From Chromatiales bacterium (lineage in GTDB: Bacteria; Pseudomonadota; Gammaproteobacteria; SZUA-140), in NCBI GenBank assembly GCA_031285245.1, contig JAITWN010000074.1, forward strand, positions 1 to 6,847: a DNA stretch of 6,847 nt, read 5' to 3'. This document shows positions 1 to 5,810 of this stretch, piece after piece. The stretch's first letter is position 1, and every line of letters begins with the position of its first letter. Under the pieces are notes generated by a model. The model had not been told where the DNA came from, did not search any database, and worked only from the letters and a program-made list of their open reading frames with translations. The position numbers were made by a program, and so were the translations under genes.

Positions 1-1497
1 GACTTTGGTCTCGAAGGCATCGTTAGCACCGATATCGCAGGTTTCGATACGGCGTACGATCTTGCTGTGCAAGCCGATGGTAAGATCGTGGTGGCAGGCG
101 AGGCCGGTCGCGCTGCGCACGTATTTGCGCTCGCACGTTACCTTGATGACGGCACGCCCGATGCGAGCTTTGGCGATGGTGGTGTCGTAGCGACGGATTT
201 CGGCTTTGATGCCAGTGCCACCGCGCTCGCACTACAAGCCGATGGGCGGATCGTGGTCGCGGGCTATGCGCGCGCTGATTCAGGGGGAAGTGCTCGCTGT
301 CACTACGTCATTGCCCGTTACGATGACAGTGGCGCGCTCGATGAGCGGTTCGGTGCTGGTGGCGTTGCCGTGCTCGATCTTGGCGATCGCGGCGGCTGTG
401 ATCATGTGGCGCTGGCTTTGCAGTCCGATGGCCGCATCGTCATCGCTGTGGGGTTCATGGCGCAGGATGCGCGCAATGCTGACATGATCGTCGCGCGCCT
501 CGCTACTGATGGCCGTCTCGATAGTGAATTCAATGCGGGTGGCGAACAGCCCGGAATGGTCATCGCCGATTTCGGCGGTGATGATCATGCCTATGCGGTG
601 CTCGTGCAGTTTGATGGCCGCATCGTCGCCGCTGGGCAGACTCGCGATGGCAAGACTCAATCCGCGGCGCTGGTGCGCTACCTGCCCGATGGCCAGCTCG
701 ATACGGGATTCGGCGGCAGCGCGCGTGGACTCGTTGCGGTCAAACTCGATGGCTATGAGTGCTCGAGCGCGCAGGCTCTGGTGCAATTGCCAGATGCCAG
801 GATTGTTTTCACGGGCGCGGCAGAGGAGCGCTGCGGCGAGAACGCGCATCAGTTTCTGCTCTATTCATTGACGCCAAACGGTCTTGAAGACAAGGCGACC
901 GTTGCCGGCGTGAGCGCGGGCGATGGCGTCGCCTATGCGATCGCCGTGCAGCCTGATTACCGTGTTTTGCTGACGGGTGTTGCAGCATCAGGCGGCGATA
1001 CCCAAGTGGCCATGGCGAGATTTTTCTGCGGCAGCGAGCAGGATGCTCCCTGGAATCTGTTGCCCTATGAGGCCAATTTCGCGAACGTCAACGGCGCGCC
1101 GAGAGGCGAACTCGCAACCACCGAATTTGTCGCCGTCCAGGGTTTTGACAGCAATATCATCGTGCCGATCCGTGTGTTCGATGGCGAGTACGCGCTGAAT
1201 GGATCAAGCGAATACACGACAGCGCCCGGCTGGGTCCAGCTCGGCGATGAAGTCAGCGTGCGCCACATCAATAGCACAGAGCTTCAGGGCGTGGTGACGA
1301 CGCGGGTCGTCATGGGCGGTGTGCGCCCGGCTAATAATCTCACACTTTTCCTCGGCCCAAATGCGGAGCTGAGTTTCACCAGCACATCATCTGCTTCAGG
1401 AACAGGCGCTGGCGCGGGGAGCGGCGCGCTCGATACCTTCGCGCTTGCCACGCTGCTCTGTGCCGCATTTATCATCGGCACCCGGCGTGGGCGCTGA
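1..1497 (+). CDS. Delta-60 repeat surface/secreted protein with C-terminal sorting tail (5' end missing)
   Basis: The frame is open from base 1, so the gene starts upstream; 498 residues are visible. Six repeats of about 60 residues carry the delta-60 core (Q-x-D-G-[KR]-I-V-V-A-G), starting near residues 24, 79, 141, 203, 263 and 317. The last two are degenerate (LPDARIVFTG, QPDYRVLLTG). Between cores runs an ARY-x-DG-x-LD-x-FG segment. Tandem repeats of this kind are thought to form a beta-propeller-like fold. Residues about 350-461 resemble the Ig-like module often found near the end of such proteins (FDGEYALNGSSEYTTAPG, then GDEVSVRH). The C-terminus is a Gly/Ala/Ser-rich linker, a hydrophobic segment (about 475-492) and a basic end (GTRRGR). 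This is the layout of GlyGly-CTERM-like sorting signals, processed by rhombosortase-type proteases in families that have them. The protein is probably exported and surface-linked; its role is unknown. The exact sorting class is inferred from layout only. Confidence 0.88.
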   Translation, partial: DFGLEGIVSTDIAGFDTAYDLAVQADGKIVVAGEAGRAAHVFALARYLDDGTPDASFGDGGVVATDFGFDASATALALQADGRIVVAGYARADSGGSARCHYVIARYDDSGALDERFGAGGVAVLDLGDRGGCDHVALALQSDGRIVIAVGFMAQDARNADMIVARLATDGRLDSEFNAGGEQPGMVIADFGGDDHAYAVLVQFDGRIVAAGQTRDGKTQSAALVRYLPDGQLDTGFGGSARGLVAVKLDGYECSSAQALVQLPDARIVFTGAAEERCGENAHQFLLYSLTPNGLEDKATVAGVSAGDGVAYAIAVQPDYRVLLTGVAASGGDTQVAMARFFCGSEQDAPWNLLPYEANFANVNGAPRGELATTEFVAVQGFDSNIIVPIRVFDGEYALNGSSEYTTAPGWVQLGDEVSVRHINSTELQGVVTTRVVMGGVRPANNLTLFLGPNAELSFTSTSSASGTGAGAGSGALDTFALATLLCAAFIIGTRRGR

Positions 1498-1566
1498 CGG
1501 CTGCATTCGCGCACTTTTCTGCAATTTGTACGTCGTGATACCATCGCACCTCGTGTTAGGGAGCCG

Positions 1567-1680
1567 CTGAAAAACCTCCGTCATGGCGAGGCGAAGCCGA
1601 AGGAGTCCATGTGGCGGTCTGGATTGCCACCGGGCTTGGCCGTCTCGCGCCTCTCGGAGTGACGAAGCGGGATTTTTCAG
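1567..1680. repeat. Dispersed palindromic repeat, copy A
   Basis: The element is bounded by an 8-base inverted repeat (CTGAAAAA at 1567-1574, TTTTTCAG at 1673-1680). A second inverted pair lies inside it (CGTCA at 1579-1583, TGACG at 1660-1664). Bases 1564-1628 match the reverse complement of 5647-5712 with only a few mismatches and a small indel. The GTCATxGCGAGG core is typical of short non-coding repeats scattered between genes in many proteobacteria. It fills much of the 258-base gap upstream of the ene-reductase gene. A 110-codon frame on the opposite strand here is not judged to be a gene. Confidence 0.75.
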
Positions 1681-1754
1681 GCCTTCCTTAGCCGATAAGC
1701 TTCGGCGTCGCTCTCCCGTAGTGATCACCGCCAGCCTCTCAAGCAGGAGATACC

Positions 1755-2831
1755 ATGTCCCTCTTGTTTTCGAAGTACACGCTTGGGACCACCCAACTGC
1801 AAAATCGTTTGGTGATGGCGCCGCTCACGCGTTGCCGCGCCATTGGCAATGTGCCAACGCCGCTGATGGTCGAATATTATCGCCAACGAAATTGCGCTGG
1901 TTTGGTCATCGCCGAAGGCACATCGCCCTCTGCAGATGGCCTCGGCTATGCGCGCATGCCGGGGATTTATTCTGAAGCGCAAGTGGCGGGATGGCAGAAG
2001 ATCACCGCGGCGGTGCATGAAGGCGGCGCGAAGATGTTCGTGCAGTTGATGCACTGCGGACGCATCAGTCATCCGCTCAATCTGCCTAAAGGCGCGCGTA
2101 TTCTCGCGCCTTCTGCGGTGAAGGCAGCAGGCGAGATGTACACCGATGCTGAAGGCATGAAAGAAACGCCAGTGCCGGAAACGATGAGCTTGGCGGATAT
2201 CAAAATCACCATCGCTGATTTTGCTGCCGCGGCACGTAACGCGATCCGCGCTGGTTTTGACGGCATCGAATTGCATGGCGCCAATGGTTATCTGCTCGAG
2301 CAGTTCATCCGCCCGAATTCCAATCAGCGCACGGATAGTTATGGTGGCAGCATCGAAGGGCGCGCGCGTTTCGTTTTGGAAACAGCGCAAGCTGTGATCG
2401 ATGCCATTGGTAAGGACAAAGTCGGCATTCGTCTTTCACCTTACGGCGCATTCAACGATATGCCGTTTTATGAAGGTATGGAGGCCGATTACGCCTGGCT
2501 TGCAGAGCGGCTGAGTCAACTTGGCTTGGTGTATGTGCATCTGGTCGATCATTCATCGATGGGTGCGCCCGCAGTGCCGGATTCGATCAAGCAGATCTTG
2601 CGCGCGCGCTTCAAAGGCGCATTGATTCTCTCTGGCGGCTACGATGCTGCGCGTGCTGAGAGTGATCTTGCTGTCAAGCGTTGCGATCTTATCGCCGTTG
2701 GTCGTGCATTCATCGCCAATCCGGATCTGCCGAGGCGCTGGCAGATCGGTGCACCGCTCAACACGCCCGACGCCAGCACGTTTTATAGCGCGGACGCGCA
2801 TGGTTATACCGATTACCCCGCGCTTGGCTGA
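1755..2831 (+). CDS. Old Yellow Enzyme family alkene reductase (NADH:flavin oxidoreductase, NemA-like)
   Basis: This 358-residue protein is full length for an FMN-dependent ene-reductase: a cytoplasmic TIM barrel that reduces activated C=C bonds (enals, enones, maleimides, nitro compounds) with NAD(P)H. Family landmarks occur in order. MAPLTRCR (21-28) includes the FMN-tuning Thr25. VQLMHCGR (96-103) includes Gln97, aligned with a flavin-binding Gln. ELHGANGYLLEQF (172-184) carries the substrate-binding pair His174/Asn177 and the proton donor Tyr179. NQRTDSYGGS (190-199) follows. Arg226 in GIRLSP, ILSGGYD (291-297) and AVGRAFIANPDL (314-325) form the FMN phosphate end. The His/Asn pair is as in yeast OYE1 rather than the His/His of PETN reductase. 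The start is set by AGGAG at 1745-1749, five bases before the ATG. It probably shares a transcript with the DUF1993 gene 34 bases downstream. Physiological substrate unknown; electrophile detoxification is usual for the family. Confidence 0.95.
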   Translation: MSLLFSKYTLGTTQLQNRLVMAPLTRCRAIGNVPTPLMVEYYRQRNCAGLVIAEGTSPSADGLGYARMPGIYSEAQVAGWQKITAAVHEGGAKMFVQLMHCGRISHPLNLPKGARILAPSAVKAAGEMYTDAEGMKETPVPETMSLADIKITIADFAAAARNAIRAGFDGIELHGANGYLLEQFIRPNSNQRTDSYGGSIEGRARFVLETAQAVIDAIGKDKVGIRLSPYGAFNDMPFYEGMEADYAWLAERLSQLGLVYVHLVDHSSMGAPAVPDSIKQILRARFKGALILSGGYDAARAESDLAVKRCDLIAVGRAFIANPDLPRRWQIGAPLNTPDASTFYSADAHGYTDYPALG

Positions 2832-2865
2832 GCGCATTCATTGCAGTTCAATTCGGAGAATGTTT

Positions 2866-3372
2866 ATGAAAATGTCGATGTACCAGGCTTCGGTCCCCGT
2901 GTTCGTGCGCGCACTCAATAACCTTGCCGCCATCCTTGCAAAGGCCGAAGCACATGCCAAAGCAGAAAAAATCGATCCGGCAGTACTAGTGCAGGCGCGG
3001 CTCTATCCCGACATGCTGCCGCTATCCAAGCAGATCCAAATCGCTTCCGACAACGCCAAGGGCCTCGCCTCCCGGCTTGCTGGTGTGGAAATACCGAAAT
3101 TTGAAGACAACGAAAGCACGCTGCCCGAGCTGATTGCGCGCCTGCGTAAAACGGTGGATTACTTGCAGACCTTCAAGCCCGAGCAGATCGACGGCAGCGA
3201 AGATAAAGCCATCGAGCTGCCCATGCATGGCGGCGGCGTACTCAAACTCCAGGGCGCAGCCTACCTCTCACAGCGCGCACTACCCAACGTCTTTTTCCAC
3301 TGCGCCACCGCATACGCCATCCTGCGCCACAACGGCATCAAGATTGGCAAGGACGATTTTCTCGGTAAGTAA
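2866..3372 (+). CDS. DUF1993 domain-containing protein
   Basis: A 168-residue soluble protein spanning the whole DUF1993 family length. Recognisable family features are the N-terminal SMYQASVPVFVRAL (4-17), the central ARLYPDMLPL (44-53) and the C-terminal NVFFHCATAYAILRHNG (141-157) followed by a KDDFLG end. It looks largely helical, and the family is thought to have a DinB/YfiT-like four-helix fold. No enzymatic role is established. GGAG at 2855-2858 sits seven bases before the ATG at 2866. The frame also offers an ATG at 2860 and stays open further upstream inside the ene-reductase gene, but those starts lack a well-placed ribosome binding site and would add residues unlike the family N-terminus. 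No terminator separates it from the preceding gene, and a strong one follows it, so the two probably form an operon. Confidence 0.9.
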   Translation: MKMSMYQASVPVFVRALNNLAAILAKAEAHAKAEKIDPAVLVQARLYPDMLPLSKQIQIASDNAKGLASRLAGVEIPKFEDNESTLPELIARLRKTVDYLQTFKPEQIDGSEDKAIELPMHGGGVLKLQGAAYLSQRALPNVFFHCATAYAILRHNGIKIGKDDFLGK

Positions 3373-3383
3373 GCTTCATCAGC

Positions 3384-3420
3384 AAACCATGGCGGAGCCA
3401 AAGGCTCCGCCATGGTTTTT
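3384..3420 (+). terminator. Strong rho-independent terminator after the DUF1993 gene
   Basis: A perfect 13-bp GC-rich stem (3387-3399 with 3403-3415) closes on an AAA loop and is followed by TTTTT (3416-3420). AAA at 3384-3386 can extend the stem to 16 bp by pairing with the first Ts. It begins 12 bases after the stop codon and ends the ene-reductase/DUF1993 unit. The run of As on the other side is too short to suggest strong activity in reverse. Confidence 0.93.
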
Positions 3421-3441
3421 GTCCCGCAGATTGATGTGTAT

Positions 3442-3552
3442 TTCATAGCTTGGGCTGAGCTTGCGAAGCCCAACATCCCACCAAGAAACACCAGCATATC
3501 CAATCGGTGAGCGTAGAACGTTGGGCTTCGCAAGCTCAGCCTAATCTATGAA
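3442..3552. repeat. REPIN-like inverted pair of short palindromes
   Basis: Two 33-base arms (3442-3474 and 3520-3552) are inverted copies of each other with two mismatches, around a 45-base spacer (3475-3519). Each arm is itself imperfectly palindromic: TTGGGCT, a loop of GAGCTTGCGA, then AGCCCAA. A palindromic unit repeated head-to-head with a short spacer is the design of REPINs/BIMEs, which are moved by RAYT transposases in trans. The motif resembles GTTGGGCTTCGC-type repeats common between genes in proteobacteria. Its position just behind a terminator is typical. No RAYT gene lies in the window. The whole could also fold into a long hairpin in RNA. Confidence 0.75.
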
Positions 3553-4035
3553 CTAATGTTAATCGTTCAAACGGATGAGGCTATGACATGGCACATTGGC
3601 TTGTTTTGAATGAGCGCAATACCTATTGCTATGTACATTGCGCGCCATCATCGTTCGAAAATTATTTTCAACAGAGGATTGCTTTTTTCATTGCGTTCAA
3701 TCATCGTTCCCTCTGTTGCTGATTTTGATAGACGCCTACAAGCAGCATTAAAAAAAGCAGCGCGTTTATCGGCCTGAAGAATTCAAAAAGAATCGCGGGC
3801 AGGAGGGGTGATGTCGAGTATAGCTTGCAAGGATCAAGCAAGGCTGTGCGCGCAGCCTGCTGCTGTCGCAGCGGCGAAATTCATCCGCTGATATTCGTTC
3901 TTGCCACTTCTGTTTGCGCTGCTCTTGTTCGGGCAGATCTCTCCCGGTGTGAGTCTCAATCAGCCTTGAACACGGAATTTATGACAGACCCTTCAAACAC
4001 CCGGATTTTCAGGATCTATCTTAAGGTCTCATCGA
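3553..4035. other. Gap of about 480 bases with no convincing gene
   Basis: The first 230 bases are visibly richer in A and T than the coding DNA around them. They contain a pair of 21-base direct repeats (3636-3656, 3689-3709) and a 9-bp inverted repeat (3669-3677 with 3710-3718). Two short frames have a plausible ribosome binding site. One at 3588-3722 (44 residues) has GAGG seven bases upstream. One at 3811-3891 (26 residues) has AGGAGGGG just upstream. Neither resembles a known protein or has the third-position GC bias of nearby genes. A longer frame covering 3825-4289 overlaps the membrane protein gene and looks spurious. The right part must hold the leader, and perhaps the promoter, of the gene at 4036, but I see no clear promoter hexamers. 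Confidence 0.6.
3636..3709. repeat. Pair of 21-base direct repeats, 53-base period
   Basis: CATTGCG followed, four bases later, by ATCATCGTTC occurs at 3636-3656 and again at 3689-3709, matching at 18 of 21 positions. An inverted pair, CAACAGAGG (3669-3677) and CCTCTGTTG (3710-3718), starts between the repeats and ends just after the second. This could be a small tandem duplication or a binding-site array. No gene partner is evident. Confidence 0.5.
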
Positions 4036-4341
4036 ATGTCCAATGGCTCGCCTGTGAGCGCTTTGCAGCGCTTGAAATCTACTCACGAAAGCATCATGAC
4101 TTTGGTCGGCATCGGCTTTGGTATTCTACTGGCGCTGTACTTCTTCACCTTCGCGCAGTTCATCGATCATGGCAACACCGGTGTGGTGTGGTTCATGGCG
4201 ATCAGCAGCGTGTTGATGGTGATCGCACTGTTTCGGCTCAGGCGCTTGGCGTTTTTTCTGCTCCGCGCGCTGCGTCGCCGTCATCCTGAGTATGGTCCGG
4301 TGCTGGCAGACATGACTTCGCCGGATGATTTAGCGAAATAA
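4036..4341 (+). CDS. Small two-helix inner-membrane protein of unknown function
   Basis: A 101-residue protein I do not recognise. After a short polar N-terminus (1-19) come two hydrophobic segments: about 20-42 (IMTLVGIGFGILLALYFFTF) and about 49-66 (GVVWFMAISSVLMVIALF), joined by a short FIDHGNTG loop. An amphipathic, strongly basic stretch follows (RLRRLAFFLLRALRRR, 67-82), then an acidic tail ending TSPDDLAK. By the positive-inside rule, the basic C-terminal half should face the cytoplasm, which puts the N-terminus there too. AAGG at 4023-4026 lies nine bases before the ATG. A different frame overlapping it (3825-4289) gives a Cys/Ser/Arg-rich product without domain character, so this frame is preferred. 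It appears to be a single gene, separated from the downstream lipase by about 200 bases with hairpins. Confidence 0.7.
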   Translation: MSNGSPVSALQRLKSTHESIMTLVGIGFGILLALYFFTFAQFIDHGNTGVVWFMAISSVLMVIALFRLRRLAFFLLRALRRRHPEYGPVLADMTSPDDLAK

Positions 4342-4349
4342 TTGCACGC

Positions 4350-4418
4350 GCACTCGGGTTTTCTCACCCGCGTAGGAGTGCAGCGAGCGCGGGGATAGTC
4401 CCCCGCTGCAAAGCAGCG
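4350..4418. repeat. Cluster of three hairpins behind the small membrane protein gene
   Basis: Three potential stem-loops sit side by side. The first is GCACT/AGTGC (4350-4354, 4377-4381) enclosing CGGGT/ACCCG (4355-4359, 4366-4370). The second is GCGGGG/CCCCGC (4389-4394, 4401-4406). The third is CGCTGC/GCAGCG (4404-4409, 4413-4418) around AAA. The second and third overlap by three bases, so they are mutually exclusive. None is followed by a run of Ts, so a classical intrinsic terminator is not shown. The cluster begins nine bases after the stop codon and may act as a 3' stabiliser or a weak terminator. Confidence 0.45.
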
Positions 4419-4420
4419 AC

Positions 4421-4448
4421 TTGTACTTCGGATCGCTGTGGTTAGAAT
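4421..4448 (+). promoter_or_regulatory. Possible sigma-70 promoter for the lipoprotein hydrolase gene
   Basis: TTGTAC (4421-4426) and TAGAAT (4443-4448) are separated by 16 bases. The -10 element matches consensus at five of six positions; the -35 element only at its first three bases. Transcription would start near 4455, leaving a leader of about 95 bases before the GTG at 4550. It lies right after the hairpin cluster. The call is weak. Confidence 0.25.
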
Positions 4449-4549
4449 GAGCGCATGTGTGGTGTGTCTCGTTCATGCTGGTGCCTTTGTCTTCCCGCTG
4501 ATTTTTTCCGCGTGTTTTTACTTCCCCTGTTTTTTCGCTTTGGGATATC

Positions 4550-5587
4550 GTGAAAATAGCATCATTTCGAATTTTCCTCTGCACGGTCGTGCTGCTGGGA
4601 ATGGCAGCATGCAGTCAATTTAACCCCGCGGGCCCTGCGATGCAGTCACCCGAATTGTTCGACAATGAAGTCATCACCGCAGATGGCTATCACCTGCCGA
4701 TGCGTCGCTGGTATCCCGAAGGTGAGGGCGCGCCTGAGGCGGTGGTGCTCGGCGTACATGGCTTCAATGATTACAGCGCCGCCTTCGAGGTGTTGGGGCG
4801 CGCGCTGACGCAGGAAGGGATCGCGGTCTACGCCTATGATCAGCGCGGTTTCGGCGCGACTGATGAGAAGAAACGAGGGATCTGGGCAGGGCAGGAAACG
4901 CTGGTGTCCGATCTCAATACCGTGGCGCGTTTGCTGCGCGCGCGTTATCCAGACATACCGCTCTATATCATTGGCGAAAGCATGGGCGGCGCGGTGACGA
5001 TCACCACGCTGACCAGCGCGAATCCGCCACCAGTCGATGGTGCCGTGTTGATGGCGCCAGCAATCTGGGGACGCAAGATCATGCCTTGGTATCAGCGCGC
5101 GAGTCTGGCAGTGGTGCGCTTCATCGCGCCACGTCTGTTGTTGACCGGCAATATGGCGCGTCGCACGGGTGTGCGAGCGAGCGATGATGTCGAAGTGTTG
5201 TATGCGCTCGGTCGTGATCCGTTGGTACAGAAAGGCGCGCGCGTCGATACGCTCTATGGTTTGAGTGAATTGATGAATGATGCACTAGCGCGCGCGGGCG
5301 ATTTGTCTGTGCCGACGCTGCTGCTCTATGGCGCGAAGGATGAGATCATTCCGCCAGCCGCGATGTGTCGATTGCTGAGTAACGTGCCGCAGGAGCATTG
5401 GCCGTGGCGGATGGTGGTTTACCCGCAAGGCTTTCACATGCTCACGCGCTACACGGGTGCTGCAACCACGCAGGCTGATATCGCAGCGTGGTTGCATGAT
5501 GTCGCAGCGCCGTTGCCCTCTGGTGATGAGATGAATCGTGATGCCGCGCGCAATCTACTGTGCGGCACGCCTATCGATCAGGCTTGA
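4550..5587 (+). CDS. Lipoprotein alpha/beta hydrolase, monoacylglycerol lipase-like
   Basis: A 345-residue serine hydrolase of the Hydrolase_4 (monoacylglycerol lipase/lysophospholipase) type. The N-terminus is a lipoprotein signal: basic MKIASFR, a hydrophobic core and lipobox GMAAC with Cys21 as the acylation site, so the enzyme should be membrane-anchored and face the periplasm. GVHGFNDYS (68-76) is the oxyanion-hole loop. AYDQRGFGATD (95-105) is the family's second strand motif. The nucleophile elbow GESMGG (142-147) gives Ser144. YGAKDEIIPP (260-269) gives Asp264, and QGFHMLTR (293-300) gives His296. All triad residues are present; the likely substrates are monoacylglycerol-like esters. 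The start is a GTG with only a weak TGGGA upstream, but it is the one that yields a complete signal peptide. The ORF runs to the stop with no visible break. No partner gene is adjacent. Confidence 0.9.
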   Translation: MKIASFRIFLCTVVLLGMAACSQFNPAGPAMQSPELFDNEVITADGYHLPMRRWYPEGEGAPEAVVLGVHGFNDYSAAFEVLGRALTQEGIAVYAYDQRGFGATDEKKRGIWAGQETLVSDLNTVARLLRARYPDIPLYIIGESMGGAVTITTLTSANPPPVDGAVLMAPAIWGRKIMPWYQRASLAVVRFIAPRLLLTGNMARRTGVRASDDVEVLYALGRDPLVQKGARVDTLYGLSELMNDALARAGDLSVPTLLLYGAKDEIIPPAAMCRLLSNVPQEHWPWRMVVYPQGFHMLTRYTGAATTQADIAAWLHDVAAPLPSGDEMNRDAARNLLCGTPIDQA

Positions 5588-5604
5588 GTGTGCGCCAACT
5601 CCAA

Positions 5605-5712
5605 CCTCGTCATTGCGAGGAGCTTTAGCTCTGCATCGACCGGTGGGGCAATCCAGACAGGCCACATGGACTCCTTCGGCTTCGCCTCGCAATGACGGAG
5701 GTTCTTCAGAGG
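5605..5712. repeat. Dispersed palindromic repeat, copy B (inverted relative to copy A)
   Basis: Ends are a perfect 13-base inverted repeat, CGTCATTGCGAGG (5608-5620) and CCTCGCAATGACG (5685-5697). Bases 5647-5712 match copy A (1564-1628) in reverse complement with a few mismatches and a small indel; the other half differs between copies. A smaller internal palindrome, GAGCTTTAGCTC (5620-5631), is present. The repeat starts 17 bases after the hydrolase stop and may serve as its transcript end. Confidence 0.78.
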
Positions 5713-5727
5713 TTCCTTAACGTAAGT

Positions 5728-5754
5728 AATAGCTGAGTGGTGTGATCAGCTATT
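5728..5754. promoter_or_regulatory. Hairpin / dyad upstream of fnr
   Basis: AATAGCTGA (5728-5736) and TCAGCTATT (5746-5754) form a perfect 9-bp dyad around a 9-base loop, 57 bases before the chosen fnr start. It may be an operator or a leader hairpin. It does not match the FNR consensus (TTGAT-N4-ATCAA), so autoregulation through this site is not supported. Its function is unknown. Confidence 0.4.
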
Positions 5755-5810
5755 GCGCCGTCATTTGCGCGCACGTTGCCCGGCATGAGCGGATCTGTTC
5801 CAATGGCCGC

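Noticed and set aside
280..849. Long minus-strand open frame (189 codons) inside the delta-60 gene
   Set aside because: It is antisense to a clearly coding, repeat-bearing frame. Its length follows from the GC-biased codons of the real gene, and its product shows no domain.
1498..1566. Promoter with TTGTAC near 1526
   Set aside because: No acceptable -10 hexamer is found at the right distance.
1583..1975. 130-codon plus-strand frame starting in dispersed repeat copy A and running into the ene-reductase gene
   Set aside because: It is out of frame with the ene-reductase and begins in a non-coding repeat; the product has no family character.
1725..2390. 221-codon minus-strand frame over the start of the ene-reductase gene
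   Set aside because: It overlaps an unambiguous OYE family gene with all motifs intact. The antisense product is Arg/His-rich and resembles nothing known.
2644..2865. Upstream extension of the DUF1993 frame into the ene-reductase gene
   Set aside because: The family N-terminus (SMYQASVPVF) begins just after 2866 and GGAG is correctly spaced for that ATG.
3442..3552. CRISPR array
   Set aside because: The two arms are inverted, not direct, there are only two of them, and no cas genes are present.
3811..3969. Stop-codon readthrough or selenocysteine at the TGA at 3889-3891
   Set aside because: No SECIS-like hairpin was recognised after the TGA and no known selenoprotein motif surrounds it; chance or a broken gene is simpler.
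3825..4289. 154-codon plus-strand frame overlapping the small membrane protein
   Set aside because: The product is rich in Cys, Ser and Arg with no coherent segments, while the competing frame at 4036-4341 has two clean membrane helices and a ribosome binding site.
5728..5754. FNR autoregulation site
   Set aside because: The dyad (AATAGCTGA/TCAGCTATT) lacks the TTGAT and ATCAA half-sites with the required four-base spacing.
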